From NCBI GenBank assembly GCA_948146395.1, contig OX411544.1, positions 90,128,632-90,192,631 of the forward strand: a DNA stretch of 64,000 nt, in the 5' to 3' direction. This document shows, piece after piece, positions 34,848-44,798 of this stretch. The stretch is from Fragum whitleyi (Eukaryota > Mollusca > Bivalvia > Cardiida > Cardiidae). The notes under the pieces are model-generated. The model was given only the letters and a program-made list of their open reading frames with translations. It did not search any database and was not told the origin of the DNA. The position numbers and the translations under genes were made by a program. The stretch's first letter is position 1. Every line of letters starts with the position of its first letter.

Positions 34848-37514
34848 TTAATTTGTATTCTCTGATTTAATGAATCGTAATCTTTTGCAGTGTAATTCAA
34901 AGCAGAGATTTCGTGTCAGCTTTTCTAGTTCAGCGTGAAAACTTTTCATCATTCTACTTCGGTAATCCCTAAAGAATATTGAGCTGTCTAGGATGAGTTT
35001 TGCCAAGCCTTCCTTACTATTTATATGAGATTGCCAGAAAGATACTCCCATAGCACCATCAATGAGTTTTTTAATCTCATTGATGTAGTTTGCTCTGATG
35101 CTACTCAGATATGGGCATCTGGTGAGGATATGGGTGACACTTTCTGGTTCTATTTTACACATAGAGCAGAATATTTGCTCTGCTTCTGTGTGTTTTCTAC
35201 CATATAAGAGGTAAGTTCCCGTCAACATTCTTGCTTTTATGATTCCCTTCTTTGTATCTGTGGTGGATACTTCCAGGTTTTCCCATACGGGGTGGACCTT
35301 TCCTATCTCCAATATACTTATATTACACAGATTCATGCTGCTTTTACTTCTGATGTTTTCATGGAGTGTTTTTGTCCATGTTCTTGAAATGGATTCTTTT
35401 ACCATGTTTTTCCAATGTTCCTTGTTAATGTGCTTGTTAATGATGTATTCCAGGGACGGAAGTTCGTATTTTGTTAGTGTTTCTTCTATTTTACAGAAGA
35501 AACTCTTTTGGTTTCCTAGATTTACTTCCTTTTGTCTCTCCATTATCGCTTTGATGGTTTGGTTTTCTCCTGTTAACATGGAATGTACAATGGAAAGTTG
35601 TCGTCTGTGGATTTCAGCTTCCATTGGCAGAACCCCTAGGAGAAGATAAACTGCTGCATTTGACGTGCTTTTAGGAAGGGATTGAATCGTCCTTAGCGCT
35701 TTCCTATGAAAGAGTTCTAAATCAGCAATATTTGATTTGTTTAGATTCAATGTTTCCAATCCATAGATTAGTCTTGGTACAACATATACTTGGTAGATTT
35801 TTGCAGATATTGTGGAATTTAAGCCATTTAGCCCATGGCAACCTACAGACATAAGAGAGTATAGTGTCCTTCTGGCGGAGCTTATTCTATTGTCAATGTT
35901 GAGGTCGTTTTCTTTGTTTCTTGCTCGTATGAGTCCTAGATGAGAGGTCTGATTTTGTACTGATATTTCTTCATTTCCCAACGACCATTTATGGAGAACC
36001 TTTTCTGGCTTATTCTTAATAATTGCTATGCTTTTCTCGGGATGGATGGTATATCTATGTTCACATGCATATTCGTAAGTGGATTGTAGCATCTCACCAA
36101 AATCTTCAGATTTCTCGGCAATGAGACATATGTCGTCTGCACACGTGGGGCAGCCTACATAGGCCGTTCCTATCTTTTTTCCTGTGTGTGAGTTTTCTAG
36201 AAGCCTTAAGAGATCATTGACATATAGCTTGTATAGGTGAGTAGAGAGAATTCCTCCTTGACGAACTCCTTGAAGGATATTAAACGGTTCACTGTATTGG
36301 CCACGCCATTTTACTCTGGCTGATAATCCCTCATACATTCCTTTGACCAGCATCCATAAAGAAAGGTTCACTCCAGTATGGTACAGCTTGTCCAACAATA
36401 TTTGGTGATCCACCACATCGAATGCTTTCTGTGTGTCTAATGTGGCTATGTATAATGAGGATTTATTTGCCTTTGCATCGATCTCCGATTCTGATACGAG
36501 TAATGAAGCTATGAATGGAGATGTTCCCTTTGTGAAGCCAAACTGGAGGTTCGATTGTTCTTTGTTCATACATTCGAGCCGTATTAAGAGTAGTTTTTCA
36601 AAGATTTTTCCAAAGATTGATGCGACTGTAATGCCTCTGTAGTTTGTAGGGTCTCTTGCACTTTTGCCCTTTTTGTGGACCGGAGTTATATAGCCTGTTT
36701 TGAAGGAGTCTGGAATTATACCGTCTTTGATAACTTGGTTGAATACAGAAGTTAAAGGAGCTATTAGAGATGTTTTTCCCATTTTTATGTGTTCTGCTGT
36801 TATTCCGTATTCGTCTGCAGCTTTATTGTTATTTAGGCTGTCTATTGCTTCACTGACTTCTTTGGCATTGAAGGGAGAGATTGGTTCTTGTTTTTGTCTG
36901 GCTAGATTTTCAATTAATTTACATCGGAATGAAGATTCTGTTAACTTTTGGTGGTCAAAGGATTCTTCATTTTTTGGTATGGCTAGGTCCTCGTAGAATG
37001 CTGCAAAGGCTTCTGCTTGTTTAGTAGGTTCATCACATTCTTCCCCATTGATAGTAAGAGTAGTTTCTGTTGAGTTTGTGCCTCCCTTCCTATTTCTCTT
37101 TATGAGTTTAAAGAAAAAGGATTTGTTTGGATCTTTCATGAGTTTCTCAAAGAATCTTTTTCTATCTTCTGCATTTTCTCTTCTCATTTGTTTTCTTACT
37201 GCTTTCTTGGCACTTTTCATTTGTATGAAGAGCTGGTCTTCGTCCCTTGGAGATCCCCCCATACGCCACATTCTGAGAGCATCTTTGCCTTTTTGAATCA
37301 ATTCTTTTGTAGATTGCGAGATTCTGTACTTTGGACCTTTAGGTTTTATTGTTTTGGTTGGAATGGAGATTTTAGCAGCTTTTATCAAGGTTTCGGTGAT
37401 ATGTTCGAATATTGAATTTATACTTGTGCCATTTTTTATTAATTCTATATTTATTATGTTTTCAATTTCAGAGTTGTACAAGCCTTGATCCCCTTTTTGC
37501 CAGATTGTTTTCAT
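34848..37514 (-). CDS. LINE-A ORF2, reverse transcriptase part
   Basis: An 888-residue open frame with the non-LTR RT motifs in order: PVHKKG and NYRGI (residues 291-295), LQFGF (323-327), motif A LDTQKAFD (Asp360), motif B GVRQGGILS (416-424), and motif C TCADD (Asp460, Asp461). Motif C has Cys where Tyr or Phe is usual. A thumb-like region follows. Near the C-terminus a CCHC knuckle is present: CSMC, then THILTRC (Cys783, Cys786, His795, Cys800). There is no RNase H domain. The enzyme would copy the element RNA at a nicked target. The first ATG overlaps the stop of the endonuclease ORF by four bases, but the frame continues upstream as TEVSNKI to an A9 run, so the start is probably not native and ORF2 was one reading frame. 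All catalytic aspartates are intact. Confidence 0.9.
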   Translation of the reverse strand: MKTIWQKGDQGLYNSEIENIINIELIKNGTSINSIFEHITETLIKAAKISIPTKTIKPKGPKYRISQSTKELIQKGKDALRMWRMGGSPRDEDQLFIQMKSAKKAVRKQMRRENAEDRKRFFEKLMKDPNKSFFFKLIKRNRKGGTNSTETTLTINGEECDEPTKQAEAFAAFYEDLAIPKNEESFDHQKLTESSFRCKLIENLARQKQEPISPFNAKEVSEAIDSLNNNKAADEYGITAEHIKMGKTSLIAPLTSVFNQVIKDGIIPDSFKTGYITPVHKKGKSARDPTNYRGITVASIFGKIFEKLLLIRLECMNKEQSNLQFGFTKGTSPFIASLLVSESEIDAKANKSSLYIATLDTQKAFDVVDHQILLDKLYHTGVNLSLWMLVKGMYEGLSARVKWRGQYSEPFNILQGVRQGGILSTHLYKLYVNDLLRLLENSHTGKKIGTAYVGCPTCADDICLIAEKSEDFGEMLQSTYEYACEHRYTIHPEKSIAIIKNKPEKVLHKWSLGNEEISVQNQTSHLGLIRARNKENDLNIDNRISSARRTLYSLMSVGCHGLNGLNSTISAKIYQVYVVPRLIYGLETLNLNKSNIADLELFHRKALRTIQSLPKSTSNAAVYLLLGVLPMEAEIHRRQLSIVHSMLTGENQTIKAIMERQKEVNLGNQKSFFCKIEETLTKYELPSLEYIINKHINKEHWKNMVKESISRTWTKTLHENIRSKSSMNLCNISILEIGKVHPVWENLEVSTTDTKKGIIKARMLTGTYLLYGRKHTEAEQIFCSMCKIEPESVTHILTRCPYLSSIRANYINEIKKLIDGAMGVSFWQSHINSKEGLAKLILDSSIFFRDYRSRMMKSFHAELEKLTRNLCFELHCKRLRFIKSENTN

Positions 37515-38245
37515 GATTTTGTTGGATACTTCTGTTTTTTTTTATTTTCTTTAGATTCATATGGCAGTTTTACCTTTGCTTTTATAGCAAAGTGTGCTGA
37601 GGTGTTAAGATGTTCCTCTATGATTTCAGTCTCTCCCAGACTGTCAATTTTGTTAGAGAGGATATAATCTATTTGAGATTTTCCTACCCCACTGTGTTGT
37701 ATGAAGGTTGGTTTTTCTAGGGAAGGGTAAGTATGATTAAGGCCATGCAGTTTTACAAATTCTTTAAACATTTTATCATGGTAATTATTTCGATTCTTTG
37801 TTAAGCTCGCATTGAAGTCCCCGCAAATGAACCATGTTTTATCAGTATTTTTAAGAAATAAAGATGATAGAAGGTCAAGACATTCTCGGAATTCGATCTT
37901 AGAATTTGTACTCAGTGATGGTAGGTATACATTTACTACAAGTAGTTGTTTTATGGGAGTATTTATTTGAATTGCTATAATTCTTTCATTGAGTGGGTCC
38001 AATTTCTTTATTATGTTAGTCATATGTTTCGGCCATAGGATGCATACTCCGCCTTTTCCTCGTGGGGCATGGATATTTGATATAGGGTAATTTGTATCGC
38101 AGCTTGTAATACTGAAGTCGTAATTTGGGGCATAATTCTTCAAATTGTGATTTTCAAAATCCCATAGCCAATGTTCTTGTAAGCATATGATCGTTTTTTT
38201 CTGAATTTTGCAAGGTATGTAGGAAAGGGGAGTTCCCTCTGACAC
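37511..38245 (-). CDS. LINE-A ORF2, AP endonuclease part
   Basis: A 244-residue open frame with the apurinic-endonuclease-like domain of LINEs: LQEHW (Glu24), VNVYLPS, CGDFNA (Asp143, Asn145), SQIDYIL (Asp192) and SAHFAI (His218), the metal-binding and catalytic positions. It nicks target DNA to prime reverse transcription. The annotated Met is not the natural start. In another frame upstream of an A7 run (38194-38200) the expected N-terminal strand ISLNIEGVRGN is encoded, overlapping the ORF1 end. A second frame change at the A9 run 37535-37543 separates it from the RT. Both breaks are single-base changes in homopolymers. Confidence 0.88.
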   Translation of the reverse strand: MSEGTPLSYIPCKIQKKTIICLQEHWLWDFENHNLKNYAPNYDFSITSCDTNYPISNIHAPRGKGGVCILWPKHMTNIIKKLDPLNERIIAIQINTPIKQLLVVNVYLPSLSTNSKIEFRECLDLLSSLFLKNTDKTWFICGDFNASLTKNRNNYHDKMFKEFVKLHGLNHTYPSLEKPTFIQHSGVGKSQIDYILSNKIDSLGETEIIEEHLNTSAHFAIKAKVKLPYESKENKKKQKYPTKS

Positions 38246-38269
38246 CTTCTATATTAAGCGAGATTAATT

Positions 38270-40503
38270 CTAATGTTGTCTCTTTGTTTGAGATTTTTCC
38301 TGTTCTGGTGGTCGCGGTTGGGTTGCAGGAATTTCTAAAAAAGATTTCTTTTGGGTTTGTTCTTGAATGTATCTGCTGTTATTATCTCTCTTGTTTTCAT
38401 CATGTAGGGTGTCGTTTATTCTGTAGTCCTTTTCTGGGTTCTCATCGTTCTCTCTGAGGCATTGAATTGTAGGGTCTTTGTTTTTTCTCTTTTCGGTTTG
38501 CGAGTTCTTTTTTCTGGTGTATTTTCCATTGCCATCTCTTTGTTCAGTATTTTTTTGAGACTTTTCTGGATCATATTTATTACTTTGTAGGGTTTTTGTT
38601 CTTTCATATGAGTTTACCTCATTTCTCTTATTTTCTGGCGGGCGGTTACTTTGTACAGTTGAGTTGTTTTTTGGTCTAGGGTGGTCATTGACATTCTTGA
38701 GCGTATAAATTCTGTCCTCTTTTCTGCTACTTTCCACTGGTTTTTGCTTCGGAGAGGTGCTTTTCTGTATATTGTTTTGAATAGTAGTATTTCCAGGATA
38801 GTGGCCGTTTTGTTCAGGTGATGTTGTTTCCGGTTCCTCTCTCATTTTGTGCAGGTAGATTGTATTTTTATTACTTCTGATAGTATTTGGTTCTATTGAT
38901 CTTGCTTCTGTATAGCTAGGGCTACAGGGAGTCTGGTTGAGTCTTAAGTTTGGTCTAGTCTCTATGTACTCTTGACGGGGGCATTTTTGTCTATTGCTGT
39001 TTTTCAGGTCTTTTTCTTTGTTGTAGTTTCTAACATCAGGAACTTGCAGATGTTGATGGTGATTTGTGCGATGTTTTTCATATGGTATTCTATTATGTTC
39101 TGGTAGTTCTGTAAAGAACGGACTTTTATGAACATTGTACGGAAGGTTCTGCTGGTGTGAATGGATAATAGGGATCTGCTGGGCTTGTTGTCCTCTATTA
39201 GTATTTAAGTTTTCTACTGGTATTTGAGCTTGTATGTTTTGTTGTCCTCTGTTTATGTCTTGGTTTCCTGGGGGATTTTGAGATTCATAGAGTTGGCTGT
39301 TTTTGCATGGACAGGGGCAACAGTGAGTTTTTGCTGCATTGCTTTGTTGTAGGGCTATACTGGTGGTAAGCGCCGTGAATATACTCATGTTTTGGATTGT
39401 CTGGTTTTCAAGTGTCCTAAGCCTATTTTCTATTAATTGGAATTTAATACCATAGGTATCAGTGGGTTGGTAGGTGTTTCCTGTCTCTTGGGTTATTGGG
39501 CCTCCGGAGTTTGATTGTAAGAGTTCGAGATTCTTCTTCAGGAGATCAATGGTTTTTTGTTGGTCGTTAACTGTTTTTTCCAGATTTCGTAGATATTGTT
39601 TTTGTTCTGAGTCTTGTTTCTTTTTGTGTTTAGATTTGGAGACCAAACTTTCTTCTGTGTTGATACTACATTGAGTTTTTTCTTTAACAGTCTGCTTATT
39701 TGTATTTTGCTCTGTATCTTGCTTAGGCGCTTCTTCTAGATGAATTGATAGTAATTTTGGGTGAGATTCTGTATCTTGCTTAGATGTTTTTTCTAGACCA
39801 GTTGATAGTACCGGTAATTCTGGATGAGACTCCCATTCTTCTCTTATAATGATCATTGGTTCTTGGTTTGAAGTTGCTGTCATATTTTTTGGAGAAGATT
39901 TTTTTGGTTCCTGAGTTGTCTTGATGGAGCCTGTTAGATTTCGGTGATACTTGTCATGGATATTTTCACATTGTTTAACTTTGTAACATGTAGATGTATT
40001 TGCTACAGTGGTTGTTTCTTCGCAGCATATATTTCCAAAAGTCTCTTGGAGGGGTATATTTGTTTCATCTAGACTCACATATGCAGGGGGTGGGGATCTT
40101 TGATAACCAAGCTGGTCTCTCATGTGTTGGCTGAGGTTGTGAGTCGGAGTTGATGAGCCCGGAGTCTGGACTAATATTGAGGAGTCATAGTCTTCTTCTG
40201 ATGGTGTCAGCTTTTTTGCTTGTTTCACTTCTTCTCTGATGAATATCATGTTGTCGTTGCATTGATCACATATGAATGGGATATCTTCTAATTTTTTCCA
40301 GTCTTCTGTTGGGATGTTTAGACAATCAAAGTGAATCCAGTCATCGCAGCTGTCACATGCTATGACATGAGTTAGAGCTTCTTTCTTACAGATGGGACAG
40401 ATGAATGGTATTTCTGTACTGTTGTCCTCTGGCCCATGTGTGTTATCTTGAATAGGATTTCTGTATTTTTCTGGCTCTTGATCTCTTGTTGCTTTTCCCT
40501 GAG
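38270..40503 (-). CDS. LINE-A ORF1, PHD finger and C-terminal part
   Basis: The frame is open from an A10 run (40504-40513) to the stop at 38270; the first ATG inside it is at 40249. Before that ATG the frame encodes a PHD-type zinc finger (about 40262-40400): CPIC, CDSC, WIHFDC and ICDQC, a C4-H-C3 pattern with the usual Trp. After it come a predicted coiled coil (residues about 212-246 from the ATG, heptad-like LEKTVNDQQKTIDLLKK), a CCPCPC cluster (310-315) and a long hydrophilic Asn/Gln/Lys-rich tail. ORF1 proteins bind element RNA; PHD fingers bind histone tails, so chromatin targeting is a reasonable inference. The true start lies upstream, across further breaks. Confidence 0.82.
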
Positions 40504-41262
40504 TTTTTTTTTTGGCACAGGTGAGTTATCTTGAGTAGGATTTCTGTATTTTTCTACCTCTTGATCTCTGGTTGCTTTTCCCCGAGGCTTTTTTATACAT
40601 TCTAGTTGTTGCTGTTTTTTACCTGTACGAGTCGATGGACAAGTTTTTTTGTTTGCTTCGGTGGTTTGTTTCTTTTCTTTCATTTAGGGAGCTGTTATTC
40701 AATGTTTCGGATATAATAGTACTTACAAGTTGATTTCCAGACCTAATTTCTTCATTGTTTTCATTGATCTGTTCTGTGATTGAGTCCAAAAAGTCATATT
40801 CGAATAGATCTAGGCTTCGTCCGTTTACTAGCATAGAGGATTTGGTGTGGTAACAATTGATAGTATATTTGAGGTTTGATTTCGTATTTTGCTCTTTCTT
40901 TTCATAGACTCTAATTCTTTGCTCTACTTGTAAGCCACTTGTGTCAGAGATGTTTTCTATTTTTATGTCATATTTTTTTAGAAAAGCTTGAGATTCTGCT
41001 TTTTTGTGGATATATTTTTTAGTTAATTCATATGCTGTTGTGCTAAAGTACAGACATAGGTTATTTCCTGGTTTAAGGCTGTAGGTCAGGTTGTTATTGC
41101 TACATGCGTCAAGTTTCTTTACTAAAGACTTTTTTTATTTAGAGCATATGTTTTGCATTCAGATATCATAGGATCGTGTTCCTTAATTTCTGAGTGAGAC
41201 AAGAGATTTGATTTTGATGTTCTATTACTTCGACGTAAGGGAACAGGATTTTGAGCCATTTC
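40504..41262 (-). pseudogene. LINE-A ORF1, N-terminal part, frame broken at A-runs
   Basis: Coding continues upstream of the PHD part in three frames joined at A10 (40504-40513), A7 (40644-40650) and A7 (41130-41136). Pieces in order are MAQNPVPLRRSNRTSKSN (likely start near 41262), LTYSLKPGNNLCLYF, CYHTKSSMLVNGRSLDLFEY and STRTGKK. The basic start and the VNGRSLDLF segment look conserved, but I cannot name that domain. A direct duplication of about 80 bp (40432-40498 and 40513-40583, both encoding KATRDQE) lies just before the PHD finger. No other type of lesion is seen. Confidence 0.7.
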
Positions 41263-41329
41263 GTTTGTGTTTTTATGATTTAATACTAGGGTATACTCAG
41301 GGAGCACAGTTCTGGCAGTACTTTGATTT

Positions 41330-41364
41330 ATAATTATTATTATTATCGTGTTGTTTTTTTTTTC

Positions 41365-41397
<33 letters not shown>

Positions 41398-41412
41398 TAC
41401 TTATTATCTATC
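41330..41412. repeat. (ATT)n and T-rich low-complexity spacer
   Basis: ATTATTATT runs interrupted by poly-T lie between the SGNH-like ORF and ORF1 of LINE-A. Confidence 0.85.
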
Positions 41413-41462
41413 AATTTGTGTTTTTCCTTATATTTATGCAGGATATAAGATTGGTACTTAGC

Positions 41463-42499
41463 TTATATGTCGGCGTCAAGTTGATCCAGGTCCTCAGATA
41501 ACACTGTAATATCTAGAATGTTTGGGTTCTCGTAGCAGTTTCTGTACGAATCTATAAGAAGTTTTCTTGTCCAGATGACACTTGTTTGCTGGTTTGGGTG
41601 TACTCCGTCACTAAGGGTTGATATTTTCACTGAGTATTTTGTCTTTTTATTCTTGGATTTTCTGGAATTTAAGCAGTCTGTGCTAAAGTGTAGGGTATTG
41701 GTATTTAGCTCTCTGTTTAATTCTCTTATTAGAAGATTAATGGATCTTACTTGGTTGGTTAGACTTTATCGATAAGAAGAGAGTCTCTGTCTGATACTTT
41801 ATTCCAGCAGCTCGTGGATATATAGGGAATTTCAATCAGTTTTAGTGACACTTCTGGAAAATTATTTGTAAATGCTATCAGTCTTCTATATTGGTCACCT
41901 ATCACTCTAAGACATTCACTTGCCTGCGTGAATCTTTGTTTAATTTGACTGCCTGACTTGATTGTCACGTCGCACGTGCCTGCCCACAAGTATAATTGTA
42001 GATGACCGGTTGTTCGTACAGCAGCTGGTATTCTTTATATGGCAAGATTGACAAGGGTTTCAGTATTTGCACCACTTTTGCACCATAGGGTGAATGGGAA
42101 ATTTCTATCAGGAGAGTAGTTTCTCAGTGTAAACCCTTTGCTGTCAGAGATGAGAATGGGAGTTTTGGTTCTGGTAGTGGTCGGTTCTTCAGATTTGTTG
42201 GCAATAAAGCACTCCAAGTTGTGAATCTGTTTCCACGCCTGAAGGTTCAGATGAATTATCACATATGAATAATTGAGATAATTTTCACTTACCCGTTCGA
42301 GAGATATCTCGGACGTGTGTTTGAGATAAATAAAAGTAAGATAATAAGAAATAAAGATAAATAAGTAATAAACATCCTTGAGGTGATGATGGAAAAAAAA
42401 ATTGTTTTGGAACCACGGATTTTCGTGCATCAGACGAATTGAAAACTGTGTATACGTTTTCCACCTGGAGCCACGATATAGCATTAAGATATAATACAA
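41463..42499 (-). pseudogene. LINE-A SGNH-like hydrolase ORF, broken
   Basis: Fragments keep the SGNH order: block I LISDSKGF, block II WCKSGAN, a block-III-like LWAGTCDVT (Cys where Asn is usual), and block V LSDGVHPN with the catalytic Asp-His pair. One in-frame TAA lies at 42033-42035 and one frameshift near 41757, neither in a homopolymer. It ends with a TAA at 41463-41465, about 200 bp before the ORF1 start. The part before about 42210 is hydrophobic and Tyr/Phe-rich and may not be coding. This would correspond to the esterase domain known in CR1-like elements, here as a separate ORF. It is unrelated at sequence level to the SGNH ORF at 11977-12639 beyond the motifs. Confidence 0.65.
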
Positions 42500-42639
42500 A
42501 TAGTTTAAAAATAGTTAGAACACAAATTTGTTCGCAGATGACGACTTAAAACAGTGATATTTCTCGATTTAAAATTATTTCTATGTCTCTGAAATTTTCT
42601 TCTTCCATCCACCATTTCCACGCATGCGCAAACCGGCAA

Positions 42640-44600
42640 AGTATATGAAAGTTTTGAACAAAATCTTGTGAATATTATTGATAAACACGCCCCTGTCAAA
42701 CAAATTTATATAAAAAACAAACCTTTGCCTTATATGAACAGAGAATTAAGAAAAGCAATTTACAGTAAGAAAATGTACTACACTAAATTTTTGAAAAACA
42801 GATGTTCTAAAACATGGGAAAAATACAGACAGTTTAGAAATTATGTAAATAAACTGAAGAAGAAATCCCTCAACAACTACTTTTACGAGAGGTGTATTGG
42901 TGGCTGCAAATCTGCAGACTTCTGGAAAAATATTAGGCCTTTTTTTATCCAAAATGTCAATCCAGTGACAACAAAATAATTTTGAATGAGAATGAACAAA
43001 TCTTATCAGACAATAAATAAGTAGCCAATACTTTTAATGATTTCTTTGCAAATGTGGCAAATGACATTGGCAAAGATGTTAAATTTGATGAACTAAACCA
43101 CCCAAGCATCCAACGAATCAAACAGAGAAATTTTATTTCAGATTCTTTCTTTTTAGTACTGTTGAAAACAGTAAAGTTAGTAAAATTATTGATTCCTTCA
43201 ATGTCAAAAAGGCAACTGGTGTTGACAAAGTTTCTGTGAAACTCCTCAAACTTGGAAAAGAGTCTCTTTCACCTTTCATCACTAGCCTCATAAACTCAAC
43301 AATAAACACTGGTATATTCCCTGAAAGATTAAAAGAAGCTCAAGTTACTCCTATTTTTAAGAAAAATGACCCATTCAGCAAATCAAACTATATACCAGTA
43401 AGTATTCTGCCCATCCCATCAAATTTTTTTGAAAAAGTTCTATCTGAACAATTAACAAGCTATTTTGATAATATATTTGACAATTTCCTATGTGCTTTCA
43501 GGCGGGGCCATGGATGCCAGACTACAATTATGAGACTGCTTGAGGACTGGCGGGAGGCACTGTACAGAAACCAGTATGTGGCTGCAGTTCTTATGGACCT
43601 GTCCAAGGCCTTCGACTGTCTCCCGCATGATATTCTTCTATGTAAACTGGCATCCTATGGTCTCACCTCACACTCAGTTAAACTAATGTCTTCATACCTG
43701 ACGGACAGAAAGCAGCAGGTGAAAGTCGGAGGTGCAGTGAGTGCTTTGGAAAATATATATAAAAAAAGGTGTCCCTCAGGGCTCTATTTTAGGTCCATTG
43801 CTTTTTAACGTTTTTATAAATGATATTTTTTAGGTTATAGAAAAATGTAAGTTATATAATTATGCAGACGATAACACCCTTTCTTTTAGCACCCCTGACT
43901 TTGGCAAGCTGATTCAGGTCCTTCAGGATGAGAGCAAGATTTTAATTGATTGGTTCCATCTCAACTGCATGCAAGCTAACCCTGAAAAGTTACAGGCTCT
44001 GGCGGTAGGGAGTAACACATTTTCCAAGCACCCAGTGTTCCAAATTAATAATGCTCAACTAGAATGTGATGAAGTTGTAAAGCTTTTGGGTGTAGATATT
44101 GACTTTACGTTATCCTTTGATACTCACATTCAGAATATTTGTAAAAAGGCAGACCAACAACTAAACATTCTAAAACGCATGGGTAAAACTTTATCTTAAT
44201 TAAACAAACTCACAATTTTTCATTCTTTTATTCTATCAAATTCCAACTTTTGTCCTCTTTCTTGGCACTTTTGCTCCAAAAGAAACGTCTATAAGATTGA
44301 AAAGGTCCAGGAAAGAGCACTCCGTTTTGTGTATGATGATTTCAACAGCTCATATAAACAACTATTGGAAAAGGCTAAATTACCAACTCTAGATATTAGA
44401 AGAACTAGGGCAATGACAATAGAAACCTTTAGAATTTTAAATAAATTAGCTCCACCTGATTTACATGACCTTTTACACAAAAGAGATAGCTCATATAATT
44501 TTAGATACTCTAATATTTTACAGATTCCCCTAATATTTTACAGATTCCCCGAGTGAAAACTACTAAGTTTGGTAAGAAAAGATTTAGATATGCTGCCCCA
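42640..44600 (+). pseudogene. 5'-truncated LINE reverse transcriptase, family LINE-B
   Basis: The sequence enters within ORF2 after the endonuclease (NLVNIIDKHAPVKQ) and runs through FNDFFANVANDIG, VTPIFKKND, motif A AVLMDLSKAFDCLPHD, motif [21 protein letters not shown], motif C YNYADD, then the thumb and a C-terminal end with RILNKLAPPDLHDLL. At least five stops or frameshifts break it: stop at 42977-42979, shift near 43150, shift near 43770, stop near 43835, stop near 44197. It ends near 44600 without a poly-A tail. No zinc knuckle is seen. The motif sequences differ from LINE-A, so it is a separate family. It lies head to head with LINE-A. Confidence 0.85.
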
Positions 44601-44609
44601 TAAATCAAA

Positions 44610-44798
44610 TTGTTTTTCTTAAATTTTTTTTTCGCAATGGCATCAGATAATAATTCTTTCACAAAACTGAACATTACCGAAAGAGACCAAAAGCCATGTA
44701 ATAACATAGTTTTGGTTGAAGACGAAACAGCGGTTTTCAATTCGAAGGATGGGGGACCCCATTCAGGTCGTTCCGGAGCCATAGCGGATGACGTTTAA
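44610..44798 (+). other. Small ORF, function unknown
   Basis: An ATG at 44637 opens MASDNNSFTKLNITERD and continues to DGGPHSGRSGAIADDV before a TAA. The peptide is hydrophilic and of normal composition, unlike the AT-rich noise ORFs nearby. It could be a first coding exon or part of an unrecognised element. I do not recognise it and see no clear promoter or splice donor. Confidence 0.2.

Larger units (their letters stand above)
34820..42499 (-). mobile_element. Near-complete LINE (CR1-like by domain set), family LINE-A
   Basis: Read on the minus strand, it has an SGNH-like ORF (42499-41463), ORF1 with PHD finger and coiled coil (41262-38270), ORF2 with AP endonuclease and reverse transcriptase (about 38270-34848), and a poly-A tail (34843-34820). 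Esterase and PHD domains have been described in CR1-like non-LTR retrotransposons (Kapitonov and Jurka, 2003), which is the basis of the clade suggestion; no phylogeny was possible. The 5' border is uncertain because another LINE fragment begins head to head near 42640. No target-site duplication was found. A degenerate relative lies at 53820-55020. Confidence 0.8.

Noticed and set aside
35239..35649. Plus-strand ORFs across the LINE-A ORF2 (35025-37667)
   Set aside because: They lie opposite strong RT motifs and have hydrophobic shadow composition.
41463..42499. SGNH-like ORF as a host esterase gene
   Set aside because: It lies directly upstream of LINE-A ORF1 on the same strand, and esterase domains are known in CR1-like elements, so it fits better as part of the LINE.
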